NCBI RefSeq assembly: GCF_015291745.1
Contig: NZ_CP030060.1
Span: 310,001 to 374,000 of the forward strand
Reading direction: 5' to 3'
Source of the DNA: Bradyrhizobium sp. CCBAU 53351
Lineage (GTDB): Bacteria; Pseudomonadota; Alphaproteobacteria; Rhizobiales; Xanthobacteraceae
Length of the DNA: 64,000 nt
Shown in pieces: positions 54,541 through 63,491 of this stretch (position 1 is the stretch's first letter; each line of letters starts with the position of its first letter). Made by a program: the position numbers and the translations under genes. Under the pieces are notes generated by a model. That model made no database searches. It was not told where the DNA came from and saw only the letters and a list, made by a program, of their open reading frames with translations.

Positions 54541-55873
54541 TTTGAGCGAGACGGCCTTGGAGAGCCAATCCATCGCCCCTTGCCAAAACGCCTGCCCGCG
54601 AGCAGACGATGCAGTCCTGGACGGGCTCACCCTTGACCGACCGGAGGCGACTTCTCAGACCATCATACAGAAGATGCCGCGCCGGCGATGGCACGCCGAC
54701 AACAGCGGACAAGAACATGGTGATGGCGAGCGAGGTAATAGTGCTGTTGATCGAGATCACCGCGGGCGCAGGTTCACGAGCGCCGACGAGATAAGGATCC
54801 TGCTTGCGCTCGGCCTCCGACATCATGTCGCGGCGGACCTCGTTACCGTCCAAGAGGCCACCGCAGGTGAGGCAAGCCAATCCAGGCGACAGCATCTGGG
54901 CGCGGCCGGTAATGTGAGTGATCTTGCCCCCCTTAACGGCGATAACCGTCCCGATATCGATGCAAGGAATGAGATATTGATAAGCTAATTGCTGAAGGAC
55001 GGCTCGACTACCGTGTGAATCGGTGCAGCAAAACAGCACATCAACGTCTCGCAATTTCTTTGCGGTTTCGACGAAGACGACGTTCTCTTGAAAAGAGGTG
55101 ACTACGGCACGAGGTTGAACTGCGCGAATATATCGCTCGGCCACCGCGACTTTGGCCTGCCCCGTATCGGCAGATGCGGACCCTGCCAAGCGGTTCAAAT
55201 TAGTCAGCTCGACGTCATCTGGATCAACTAGAACGAACTCCTTGACGCCGAGGTGAGCCAATTGCTGCACGGCCAGCGATCCCGTGCCACCAAGTCCCAC
55301 GATCCCCACCCTGAGGCTTTGGAGGATGCTCTGCCCGGCACGACCGAAGGCCCGAACCTGCCGATCGTAAAGATCGGAAGGGTCGTGTGATCGACTGGGA
55401 TCAAACAGGACTCGTCGATCATCCCCTACCGCAATCAGACGAAGATGTCGGTCGCTTCCAAGGTAGCGACATGCATACCCTCCGTCGCTCACAACAAGGG
55501 CCAGATGCTGCAAGTCAGGGGTTCGATGCCGAAAGAAGTGTGCGAGAACCTCCTCGCCCGCATCGTCAATGCGCGAAAACTCGGGCGCGGCCCTCCCGGG
55601 ATGGCTATGCACAAACACCAGGCTACTTTTGGTCCGCGCAGCAATCTTTGCCCACCTGGCGATGAACGCAGGCCGCAGCTCTGCTTCGAGTTGGCTGCGC
55701 CGAGTGTAGTCGTCTTCAGCGGGCACTACGACCTCTCGCACCAACACCCTTGCACGACCGTCGGCCCGAGACGTTCTGCCGCACATCAAGACCAAGCATA
55801 ACTCGGTTCGACCGCCCAGCACGGAGCGCCGGACGAAGTCGAGATCGGCAAAGGTGATGAGAAGATCGTCCAC
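54527..55873 (-). CDS. JAB-E1 (ThiF) fusion of the Ubl operon
   Basis: 448 residues from a GTG at 55873 that shares one base with the E2 stop (TAGTG). N-terminal JAB protease: SLVFVHSHPGRAAPEFSRID (H89-x-H91...S100-x-x-D103). C-terminal E1 adenylation domain: RVGIVGLGGTGSLAVQQLAH, FVLVDPDDVELTNLNRL, with DVLFCCTDSHGSRAVLQQLA and a CLTCGG pair. It would mature the Ubl by trimming its tail and then activate it for transfer to E2. The fused order JAB-E1 is known in prokaryotic ubiquitin-like systems. It is intact. Confidence 0.82.
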   Translation of the reverse strand: MDDLLITFADLDFVRRSVLGGRTELCLVLMCGRTSRADGRARVLVREVVVPAEDDYTRRSQLEAELRPAFIARWAKIAARTKSSLVFVHSHPGRAAPEFSRIDDAGEEVLAHFFRHRTPDLQHLALVVSDGGYACRYLGSDRHLRLIAVGDDRRVLFDPSRSHDPSDLYDRQVRAFGRAGQSILQSLRVGIVGLGGTGSLAVQQLAHLGVKEFVLVDPDDVELTNLNRLAGSASADTGQAKVAVAERYIRAVQPRAVVTSFQENVVFVETAKKLRDVDVLFCCTDSHGSRAVLQQLAYQYLIPCIDIGTVIAVKGGKITHITGRAQMLSPGLACLTCGGLLDGNEVRRDMMSEAERKQDPYLVGAREPAPAVISINSTITSLAITMFLSAVVGVPSPARHLLYDGLRSRLRSVKGEPVQDCIVCSRAGVLARGDGLALQGRLAQNVNR

Positions 55874-56256
55874 TATCGTGCGGGGTTTAGACGTTGCGCG
55901 ATGACGTTGACATAGGTCAGCATGTTGTCGCGATTTGGATTCCAAGATTGCAAGTGCCACGAAAACCAAGTGCCTCGCGGCTCACCCCCTGGGACCGGAT
56001 TGGCATCGTTCGAGGCGGTTGGAGCGCCGCCGTCCACCAAGCGAACAGGCCCCGGTTCCAACCAGAAGCAATCCGGTTGTGCCGAAGGATATCCCGGTGG
56101 CAGCAGAAAAATGACGGTCCCTTTAGCGATGCTCCAACCTTCTGGAAGATCGAATTCCGGAATCTCAACCAATACAGCTCCGTTGGACATCGGGGTTCGA
56201 CGCGCCAAGGGAAAATGCTGTTGGAGCGCCGCAAACTGCTTATCAATGATTTCCAT
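55873..56256 (-). CDS. E2-like Ubl-conjugating protein
   Basis: 127 residues from the ATG at 56256 that overlaps the Ubl stop by 14 bases. EIPEFDLPEGWSIAKGTVIF, LLPPGYPSAQPDCFWLEP matches the UBC-fold pattern (P-x-G-Y-P...PDCFW). The RGTWFSWHLQSWNPNRDNML segment is typical of prokaryotic E2-type proteins. C93 position by family is represented here by the DCFW cysteine, the candidate thioester residue. It is between Ubl and E1, in the order expected for charge transfer. Confidence 0.75.
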   Translation of the reverse strand: MEIIDKQFAALQQHFPLARRTPMSNGAVLVEIPEFDLPEGWSIAKGTVIFLLPPGYPSAQPDCFWLEPGPVRLVDGGAPTASNDANPVPGGEPRGTWFSWHLQSWNPNRDNMLTYVNVIAQRLNPAR

Positions 56257-56494
56257 GTCCAAATGTCGCCGGCGGCACTGCAAAAAAATGCTTGATCCGA
56301 TCGTTCAGGGGCACTGTATCTGGGTCAGCGATCGGACGATCCGGCGTGTCTCCCTGCTCTTCCAAAAAAAGCTGATAATTCGCTTCGATCTTGGCGATCC
56401 GCTTAATGTCGGCCCCGGAGAGATAAGAATGCTCGGTCTCGTATTTCACCCCATCAACGAAAAAGTGGAATTCCTTTTCTTTTTTGTCGTTCAT
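56243..56494 (-). CDS. Ubiquitin-like modifier (multiubiquitin-type Ubl)
   Basis: 83 residues with a single Ubl domain: FHFFVDGVKYETEHSYLSGA, DIKRIAKIEANYQLF, and FFAVPPATFG at the end. The family usually ends P-P-A-x-(F/M)-G. Here the glycine is followed by four residues (HGNH), so the JAB domain of the next enzyme could trim the tail to expose it. It is the first gene of a five-gene operon (Ubl, E2, JAB-E1, kinase-like, DUF6527), all coupled by overlaps or short gaps. Such systems conjugate Ubl to phage or cell proteins for defence. Confidence 0.75.
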   Translation of the reverse strand: MNDKKEKEFHFFVDGVKYETEHSYLSGADIKRIAKIEANYQLFLEEQGDTPDRPIADPDTVPLNDRIKHFFAVPPATFGHGNH

Positions 56495-56949
56495 GATCTC
56501 CTACCTGCTCCGGTGCGGCCTCCCGACGAAGACCGATGCGCATGCTATCAGCTAGAACAAATAAAGAACAGTGTCAAGGTCTTCTCCCCTTGGATCTTGC
56601 AGCTAGGTGCCTGTCAGTTGCGCCGAGTTCGTGCGGCTCAACGTGACTGGCGGCTACCAGCGAGTGGCGAAACGCCGCCGCTTCGCGCGGGCCTAGCTGC
56701 GTCCTGGATCGCGGAAGCAATCTAAGCGGCTGCTTGCGGCGCCGCGCGCGGGTGAATTCTTCAAGCTTGCACGTCAACTATCCTCAATCCCGACGCGGGC
56801 ATGACCGTTCCGAGCTGGAGTGCTACGCCATCACCACGCCCGCACCTCCAAGACAAACCAACGAATGAATGGCGTGAGTCGACAGGAGGTCTCGAGTGCC
56901 TCTAAGATGTAGGGAAGTAAGTTCGCGGAAGCCGCGTACGGGTGGGGCA
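56495..56949. other. Gap holding the Ubl operon promoter
   Basis: About 455 bases between the Ubl start and the next plus-strand gene. The stretch next to the Ubl (56495-56580) is AT-rich and should hold its promoter. The remainder shows only short, unconvincing frames. Confidence 0.3.
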
Positions 56950-57366
56950 GTGAACTTCCAGGTGACGGTTCTCAAGGTGCTGGTCAGCTATCCGGACGGG
57001 TTCGCCGTCCTGGAGGACATCAAGCGCGATATGGCGATTCTGGCCACCAGCGGACGGGACTGGGCCGAACGCACGAAGCGATTGGCGGCCCGCGTGCCTG
57101 ACCTGGATATCTTCTCCCAACGTCTCATCGAGCGAAGGAACGGCGGCTGGCGCATCACTGATAAGGGACGCGAGGTTCTCGCGGTCATGGAGGCGCGGCC
57201 CGCACCAGCTCAGCCAATGGAGCTGCCTGATGCCCGCGCGGTCGAGGAGCCGGCGCCAGCCACGACACTGTCGCCGATGCCGTCGATCACGCCGGTTCGA
57301 CGCCTGCGCAAACAAACCCGACGCCAAGCGTTGCGGCAGTTGCAACGTGCGAGAGCTCGCTCGTGA
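56950..57366 (+). CDS. Hypothetical winged-helix-like rhizobial protein
   Basis: 138 residues from a GTG at 56950; an ATG at 56896 extends it with poor composition. VTVLKVLVSYPDGFAVLEDI, then RVPDLDIFSQRLIERRNGGW with RITDKGREVLAVME, has the shape of a Mrr-N-type winged helix. A Pro/Ala linker and a basic tail (RRLRKQTRRQALRQLQRARA) follow. It recurs in rhizobial islands but I know no function. The basic tail suggests nucleic-acid contact. Confidence 0.5.
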   Translation: MNFQVTVLKVLVSYPDGFAVLEDIKRDMAILATSGRDWAERTKRLAARVPDLDIFSQRLIERRNGGWRITDKGREVLAVMEARPAPAQPMELPDARAVEEPAPATTLSPMPSITPVRRLRKQTRRQALRQLQRARARS

Positions 57367-57411
57367 GCAAAGGACGGGCCTTGGCTCCAGCATCGAAGAT
57401 GATTGATTCGT

Positions 57412-57468
57412 ATAACCTTCATTATGTAATATCCGAAGTTGAGTTTGCATCAAATTGTGTAGTCTGAA
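57412..57468 (+). repeat. Direct repeat C, left copy
   Basis: About 57 bases (ATAACCTTCATTATGTAATA, then TCCGAAG...CAAATTGTGTAGTCTGAAG) are repeated, about 80% by eye, at 62247-62304. The pair brackets a 4.8-kb block of IS fragments, the type III effector and its tts box. The core ACCTTCATTATG also resembles the palindrome at the ends of the WGR repeats. It may be an element end or recombination core. Confidence 0.5.
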
Positions 57469-57740
57469 GTTGGTCCCTAAGTACCTGCTGTCGTCGGTTG
57501 CGTAGTCGCGTGATCCCCGCTAGAAAAGTCATCTTCAGCAAGGGTGCTCACAATGGACGACTATTCGGACGACATAAGACGACCGTTGTGGCCGCGTATC
57601 GAAGTGTATGCTGGCGCAGGTCGCAAGCGTCGGCCGGATGTTGGTGCTGGACGCTGTAGCGGAACCGTTGGAACGTTCAAAGAAGTGTGGGCCTCAGAGG
57701 CAGGCCTCGCGCAAGAACCGGCTTTGCGCAAGCCCGCCAT

Positions 57741-58227
57741 TTAACCGATGGCAGCATCATTAGCCGTGAACACGGCGTCTACGCCGGGAAGCTGCGCATG
57801 CGCCAGCGTCGTGCAGGCCGTGTTGCGGTCCAGGATCAGCCGACGTGGGTCAGTAAGGCCGCTCGCAACGGCGTTGTCGCGAAATCCGAGCCGGCGGCGG
57901 GTCGTGCGCGGGTCGGTGCCGTCGATGAACGCTAAGTTCTTGCGTCCTTGCGCGACGAAGTGCCGGGCGACGGTATCGCCCGCCTGGTAGTTATCGAAAC
58001 CGACGACTGCATCGATTGGAGACGATGGCAGCTCCCGTGTTTCACCTACGGGACTGCGTGCATGCCGCAGCAGGCGAGCGCCCTCCTCCGTTGCGGGTGA
58101 TCCGACCATGATGATCGCCTCCGGCCGCCGCGACAGCAGTGCAGTCAGCAGGCGATCCTGCGAGGGGAGAGTCGTAGCGCGACTGCGCGAGAATGACTGA
58201 GAATCCGAGCGGTTCGAGCACTGACAA
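57741..58227 (-). pseudogene. LacI-family regulator fragment (ligand-binding domain)
   Basis: The minus strand encodes [18 protein letters not shown], then after a one-base shift near 58168 [40 protein letters not shown] and [14 protein letters not shown] to 57741. This is part of a periplasmic-binding-type domain of a LacI/GalR repressor. The DNA-binding HTH is missing; an IS110 fragment is fused upstream in the same long reading frame. It is a chimeric remnant. Confidence 0.65.
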
Positions 58228-58481
58228 AGGCGCCTGCGCATGCCGAGCGTCGATACAGACCACTGGAAGATCAGCCCTACGAAGCTCGTGCCACAGCCAA
58301 CTCGCCATCGTCCCGGTCTCAAAACAAATGCGCTCGGCGTGTGGAGCTCGCTTGCGGAGCAGTGCCGTGAGCGCCCGGGGTCGGACTTGGCCTTTCCCTC
58401 TAACAAGACCTGACCGACCTCGTCGAGCACACACACTGACGTTTCATTCTGCGAGACATCCAGCCCAACATATTGCTTCAT
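58215..58481 (-). mobile_element. IS110-family transposase N-terminal fragment
   Basis: From the ATG at 58481: [36 protein letters not shown], then one frame over [40 protein letters not shown] with DARHA, the DEDD-type N-terminus of IS110 transposases. It breaks off near 58215 where LacI-type sequence begins. It is inactive. Confidence 0.65.
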
Positions 58482-58671
58482 AGCCCCTCCGATTCGTAAG
58501 ATGGTGGAGGGCTTGAAGATAGTGGACCTTTCGTGCCGCGGGCGCGACCGCAATTACGTCATCGTCTGCAATATTGCCCCCCTAAGCCGGGATCGCGCCC
58601 AACATTGACCCAGTTGGGCTGTTGCGCTGCCTGCTTTGGAATGAAGCAGGTGGTCGGCGATGCTGGTCATG

Positions 58672-58944
58672 GAGACGATTGCGCGAATACGGCGTGAGCA
58701 CTTCATCAGAGGCAAGACGATCAAGGAGATCGCCTGTGACCCGAAGGTGTCGCGGAACACGGTCCGAAAGGTACTGAGGTCTGGGGAGACCTCCTTCGAG
58801 TTTGACCGCCAAGTGCAGCCGCGGCCAAAGCTGGGAGGATGGCCAGTAGAGCTTGACGGACTGCTCGCGGCGAACGATGCTAAACCGGCTCGTGAACAGC
58901 TGACGTTGATCCGGATCTTCGAAGACCTGCGCCGGCCGTGGTAA
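58672..58944 (+). mobile_element. IS21-family IstA N-terminal fragment
   Basis: METIARIRREHFIRGKTIKE, IACDPKVSRNTVRKVLRSG, the helix-turn-helix start of an IstA transposase, then QPRPKLGGWPVELDGLLAAN. The frame closes at 58944 before the catalytic domain. It is a remnant. Confidence 0.65.
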
Positions 58945-58993
58945 CGCGGTTATAGTTCTGGAATTCAAGTAGAGGCATTCAACCGCTGCTCGC

Positions 58994-59215
58994 CTAAGCG
59001 ACTGGCGCAATAGCCACCGTTAGCCTTCTTAGGAGAGCCAGTTCGGCCTCACCAGCGGCCGTGCGCCTAAGTACCAGCTTGGCAAGCTCTGTTCGATTGA
59101 CGGGAGTTCGCATACTTGCAGGCAGCGCCGCCACCGCTTCATCATAGATCTTTCCCAACACCGAAAGAATTTCCGCATCGAAGACCTCACCTCGTACCTG
59201 CAACACTTGTACCAA
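58994..59215 (-). CDS. Small hypothetical protein
   Basis: 73 residues: MVQVLQVRGEVFDAEILSVL, GKIYDEAVAALPASMRTPVN, AELALLRRLTVAIAPVA. It is a mostly helical protein of a type I associate with rhizobial symbiosis islands; its function is unknown. It lies alone between IS scraps and the type III effector. It may be intact. Confidence 0.45.
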   Translation of the reverse strand: MVQVLQVRGEVFDAEILSVLGKIYDEAVAALPASMRTPVNRTELAKLVLRRTAAGEAELALLRRLTVAIAPVA

Positions 59216-59478
59216 ATCTCCTGTCGAAACATCGCGCTGGCGACTCGCTGCAACAAAGCCTGCCTGACCTACTTACGCGGGCTGATCGTCCGCGTCGGCG
59301 AAAGGGTGCGCCCGACGCTCAGTTTGTCTCCTTCCAATCGCTGCGGCCAGACCGGACAGTCGCGCGCAAGCTGTCGCCGGCCAGCTTGTAGGCCCACGAC
59401 CCCGATTACGGCCCACTGGCTTCGGATTTCCTGGTCTGACCAATGATGTCGCCACTCGGTACTCTACCGTTAAAGCCC

Positions 59479-61752
59479 CTAGATCCCAAGTCGAGCGGCC
59501 TGCGTTGACAGTTGCTCCGCCTCGGCAAGCCGATAGGGTGGGATGTCACTACGCACTGTGGCCAACAAGGACTTACAGAACGCAGGCGTGAGCTTGCCGC
59601 GGTGAATCACGACGTTTTCGCAGCCCGTCGCCGCCCGGGCGTTCTGCCACTGCTGATTATAGCCGCGTTGTTCGTTGGACTTGACGTGGCAAGCGGCGAA
59701 GTCGGCGTCATCCAGCGTCGCCAACTGGCCCGTATGTACCGGTCGCTTCGTATGGATGTGAACCCACATGGGGCTCGGCATTGCACCATTGCGCAGCGCC
59801 TTGGGTTGCAGCTTAACCTGAAACAGCACCCCTGGCTCGCCCTTTAACGCGCGCGGTAGATCGGCAGGCGCCAACTCCCCGGCCGCGCGCAACTGTTCAA
59901 GGTACTTCTGCGACGGAAAGCCGTAGGTCTTCATGCATTCAATCCTAGTCAATGCCCTTCGCTCGTCCAAAGTCTTGGCGAGCCCCTGCGCCTCGGCCCG
60001 CATCATCTTGAGTCGGACTAGCTTGCCATGCACCTCGGGCACTTGCGTTGGCGTGAGTAGGATACGTCGACCAGGCTCCGCGAGCGAACCCTCACAAGCC
60101 TGCATTTCGGCGGCCTGGGTCTGCAGGCGCTCGATCACGGCATCCACAACGTGGTCGGCGTCCTCGGGCTTCATTTGGCGGGCTTGCGAGACGGCCCGTT
60201 GCTGACCAGCCAGATCAAACTGCAAAAGTGCGTCCAACCGCTCGAGTAGGCGCGCCAGCGTCTCCATTGATGGCGGGGCCTGCCAGATCGCCAAGTGTGC
60301 CGTCGCCGAGGATGTCGCCCTCGCATGCGCCTCTTCCGCGCTCACGAGCTTCTTCGTACCCAGATCCGAGAGCACCACAACTTTGGCTGCTGGCGCCGTG
60401 GCTTTGTCGGTTGTAGCGATCTGCAGCTGCGTCCCGTCGCGTGCCGAACTCCCGGCGAGAGTGCTCGGTGTACGTTTGGCTTTACCCTTCCTGCGCGCAG
60501 AAGTGCCTTCGGCCGCTACAGCCTCTCGCGTAGCGTTGGCCGGCTTCGCAGCCCCTGCTTCGACCGCCGGTGAATTGATGGCCGACGTTTTGGGCTGTAG
60601 ATCCAGCAGCCGCATAACGTCGTGTGCAGTGACCCACGCGCTTTCCACGATCTGATGCAACAGTTTCAATGGCAGGTCGTCACCGGTCCCCTGACCCCTT
60701 AGCTTTGAAACGAGGTTGTGCACTCCCAACGCAAATTCAGAAAGCCGCTCCATAACTCCTTCCAGGACCGCGCAGTGCGCCGCGTCGAGTGCGCGTCCTT
60801 GGCTCTGTAGAACTGCGTCCTTTGTCGATATGAATGCCGGAAAAACGTCATCGATGAAAGTGCCGAGCAGGCGAGCCCGTCCGTTCTCGGCCATGAGGAT
60901 TTCCCTCGTGGCTGGGTCGAACGTGCTTTCGAGAGGCTCAATCATGATTTGTGCGAGAGCGACCTGCGATTGCAGATGCATGCACTTGGTGTGCAGTGCC
61001 CAACCGCTGTGCAGCCGCAGTGCGGCCTCGTCGGCCTGCCGCTTTTGGGCCGTTACATTGGGTAAATTAGCAGTAGCGGCGCAGACGCATTGCATCCGTT
61101 CCGAACGCAACGCCTTCTTTCCCCACCACTCCATGCAGTCCGCATAGCGGTTTGCTACGCCGGAAACCGCTCGGTTCAGTAGGTCAGAGGGAGTGTTGGA
61201 TAGCATCCGTTGGAGCACGACGGTTGCACTTTTCCTGCTCTGCTCCAAGGCGTAGATGGTCGGGGTGGCCAGAGCGTTACATTGCTCCGCCGCATGGAGC
61301 ACCTCGTCCCGGAGACCGCGAGCCTGATCGTCAGACAGAATCCTGCGCGCCTCGTGCTGGGGCAGGCTGGCGTAGTACTCCAGAACTTTTGAGCCGACCT
61401 GGATGAGCTTGTCGATCAGCTCTTGTGCCTCTGACGAGCTCCGCGCTTGCATGGCCGCCTTACTGCGAGCGCCAACTTCCGAGAGCAGGCTTTCCATTTG
61501 TCGCTTTGTTGCCTTGATCTCGTCACCCGTCGATGAAATGGGGACTGCCATATCCGAAGTTCGCGGCTGGCTGCCGACCAACGCCGCTCTATCCTGAGGC
61601 CAAGAGCGCATTCGCTCCACGATGGAATAGAAGGATTGGCCGCCCTCCCCAGCGGCGAGACTCGATTCTGAACGCAAACTGCTCGAGTCCCAAGTGCTGT
61701 CGGCTCCGGGAGCCCCAACGAGCGATTTGCCAGGCCGGCCAATACCCGTCAT
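59479..61752 (-). CDS. XopP-like type III secreted effector
   Basis: 757 residues. The Ser/Gly-rich N-terminus (MTGIGRPGKSLVGAPGADST) is typical of a type III secretion signal. A long helical body is broken by an Ala/Thr/Lys-rich linker near residues 395-440. The conserved C-terminus, MWVHIHTKRPVHTGQLATLD, SNEQRGYNQQWQNARAATG and VVIHRGKLTPAFCKSLLA, matches XopP/HLK-type effectors of Xanthomonas and Ralstonia and their rhizobial relatives. A tts box lies 43 bases upstream of the ATG. In plants XopP-type proteins suppress immunity. It is intact and has no secretion apparatus genes in the window. Confidence 0.72.
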   Translation of the reverse strand: MTGIGRPGKSLVGAPGADSTWDSSSLRSESSLAAGEGGQSFYSIVERMRSWPQDRAALVGSQPRTSDMAVPISSTGDEIKATKRQMESLLSEVGARSKAAMQARSSSEAQELIDKLIQVGSKVLEYYASLPQHEARRILSDDQARGLRDEVLHAAEQCNALATPTIYALEQSRKSATVVLQRMLSNTPSDLLNRAVSGVANRYADCMEWWGKKALRSERMQCVCAATANLPNVTAQKRQADEAALRLHSGWALHTKCMHLQSQVALAQIMIEPLESTFDPATREILMAENGRARLLGTFIDDVFPAFISTKDAVLQSQGRALDAAHCAVLEGVMERLSEFALGVHNLVSKLRGQGTGDDLPLKLLHQIVESAWVTAHDVMRLLDLQPKTSAINSPAVEAGAAKPANATREAVAAEGTSARRKGKAKRTPSTLAGSSARDGTQLQIATTDKATAPAAKVVVLSDLGTKKLVSAEEAHARATSSATAHLAIWQAPPSMETLARLLERLDALLQFDLAGQQRAVSQARQMKPEDADHVVDAVIERLQTQAAEMQACEGSLAEPGRRILLTPTQVPEVHGKLVRLKMMRAEAQGLAKTLDERRALTRIECMKTYGFPSQKYLEQLRAAGELAPADLPRALKGEPGVLFQVKLQPKALRNGAMPSPMWVHIHTKRPVHTGQLATLDDADFAACHVKSNEQRGYNQQWQNARAATGCENVVIHRGKLTPAFCKSLLATVRSDIPPYRLAEAEQLSTQAARLGI

Positions 61753-61794
61753 ATTCTAACTCCGATCCAGGCGAGAACGTGAAGCCTAATTAGA

Positions 61795-61822
61795 TAGACG
61801 GCTTGGCTGACGATCAGCTGAC
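61795..61822 (-). promoter_or_regulatory. tts box (TtsI-binding promoter element)
   Basis: Read on the minus strand from 61822: GTCAG-CT at 61822-61816, TCG at 61813-61811, AGC at 61808-61806 and a terminal CTA near 61795. This follows the spacing of the rhizobial tts box consensus with mismatches in the A-run and the last C-block. TtsI activates type III secretion genes and effectors from such boxes in the presence of flavonoids and NodD. It lies 43 bases upstream of the XopP-like gene. Confidence 0.65.
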
Positions 61823-62377
61823 GAACGGCATTCTCCCGGACTCACCACGAAAATCAGAATCACCGTGCTTCCAATTCCATAGAAGATGCCTTGGTTTGAG
61901 GTTTCCGGTCTGCAGACACGCGTCCTGCTTTGCAACCAGGCCGTGGAGACGGAGCGCAACACTCCCCGCCCTAAAGCAGAGGCTGGTGGGCCCTCAGCAG
62001 GCGAGGTATCGGACGCGCACGCTGCAGAGCCGATGGTGCGATCACAGTCGGGCTGAATACGCAGAGCATTCGATTGACCTTCGCGGGCAGTTGGAAGCGA
62101 TGATCTATCGGTGGTCCAGTCGCGGGAATACTGCCTTTGATAGCGCTAGTTCGGCGCAGAGACCGAGAGTGGCGCGAGTGCAGGAGACAGCCAGCGGGTC
62201 GTTTTACACGCAGGCGATTGATCTCAGTCAGCTTTCGTTGATTTGCACAACCTTCATTTTGGAATATCCGAAATCAGAGCTGCATCAAAATTGTGCTGCC
62301 TGAGGCCAGTCTATTTTTGAGGGCACTCGCAAGGGAGCACGCATCGACGAATGCGGTGAAACGATTCGCAAACAAGC
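61823..62377. other. Gap upstream of the effector, with repeat C right copy
   Basis: About 555 bases. Apart from the repeat at 62247-62304 I see no gene; a plus-strand frame at 61803-62303 has unnatural composition. Confidence 0.3.
62247..62304 (+). repeat. Direct repeat C, right copy
   Basis: ACAACCTTCATTTTGGAATA, then TCCGAAA...CATCAAAATTGTGCTGCCTGAG matches 57412-57468. It sits just downstream of the excisionase-type antitoxin gene (stop 62378), at the position where a PIN partner gene would be expected. Confidence 0.5.
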
Positions 62378-62830
62378 TTACAGATGCTCCGCGTCCAGCT
62401 CGGCGAGATTCGCAAGCGCGTTGCCTCGCTTCTCATCACGCGTGCGCTTATAGGCGAATAGATCCTCTGCCCTAATCCTGCGATGACGCCCCACTGTCAC
62501 GTGCTGAATTTCGTTCTTCTCTAGCAGAGAAACCAGAAACGGACGTGAGACATTTAGGATGTCGGCAGCTTGCTGTGTGGTCAACATCTCATGCACAGGC
62601 ACAAGGGTCACCGCATCGCCGCGGCCGATGTGCCGAAGCAATTCCATTAAGAGGCTCGACAGGGCCGGCGACAAGGTTATCTCAGCAGCCTTTTGAGCAT
62701 CGTCGAGCACGCGTAGCTTGGCATCCCCAGTCGCATGCGACGCGAGTATTTGACGAAGCTGGTTGGCTGCCGCCTTCTCGCTCGCGGAAGGCAGGCGAGT
62801 ACCTCCCAGCTCTTCGGCGTAGGCTGGCAT
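62378..62830 (-). CDS. Excisionase-type DNA-binding antitoxin, orphan
   Basis: 150 residues. The C-terminal half has [40 protein letters not shown], a MerR/excisionase-type helix-turn-helix. The N-terminal ~85 residues are helical. Proteins like this are usually the antitoxin directly upstream of a PIN-domain ribonuclease. Here no PIN gene follows; repeat C starts 74 bases beyond the stop. It is intact but without its toxin, suggesting a deletion at the repeat. Confidence 0.65.
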   Translation of the reverse strand: MPAYAEELGGTRLPSASEKAAANQLRQILASHATGDAKLRVLDDAQKAAEITLSPALSSLLMELLRHIGRGDAVTLVPVHEMLTTQQAADILNVSRPFLVSLLEKNEIQHVTVGRHRRIRAEDLFAYKRTRDEKRGNALANLAELDAEHL

Positions 62831-63491
62831 CGTAATCGTTGTTCTCCTCGGTACGGCATTGTATGTAGGCTATATTCGAAATAAACGCAACAAGTGAAAT
62901 AAACGAAAATACTGAAGTTCCGGTTGGCTGGGGTCCCCTCCCCGGGGTCAAGTAGCTCAATGCAAGGTGAGACTTTCGGGGCCGCCCCGGATAAGCATGG
63001 AATGCTGCGGAACTGGCCCAGGACCGGGCAACCGCCCGGTGAAGTCCAGAAGTAATTCTGGGCAGAGCCTACGCATAGGGGGAAGGCTGTTTTATCAAGA
63101 CTGATCTTTTTCCGTTCAGCCCCCCGGCCCTGCTCTCACATCCTAACAGGACCGACGGCTTCATCCGCAATGTGGCTCGGCTCTGACCCTCGATACGCAT
63201 CCGAGGGTCGTGCAGTCGGAGCTTGCGCTCGTGCGCTTCTCGTTCCACGCCGATTAAACGGACCTAGCGAGGCATGGCTGGGGAGATCTTCATATTCTTT
63301 CAGCACCTGAGCCCAATCCGCCCCATTGGCGATGACATGGGTAGACAACGGCCAGCCGCGTCGCGGTCGGCTGCGTGGAGTATAACCTATAGCTGTTAGA
63401 ACGGTCTATCTGGACCCTCAACTGATGCTCGCTTGGGCTGCTTGCGCTCTGGCTAATCGAATGACAGGAATAATGAAAGTAAGATCAACCG
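62831..63491. other. Gap with a possible structured RNA segment
   Basis: 660 bases without a convincing gene. 62960-63085 contains several short complementary blocks, including CCGGGC-AACC-GCCCGG near 63024-63040 and CCAGAA...TTCTGG near 63047-63062, which could fold. It resembles domain-I-type sequence of group II introns to my eye but no intron-encoded protein is present. Confidence 0.25.

Noticed and set aside
57544..57744. Short frame starting MLTMDDYSDDIRR, possible IS-type ORF
   Set aside because: Only the first residues vaguely recall an IS protein start; the rest has no family match and low-quality composition.
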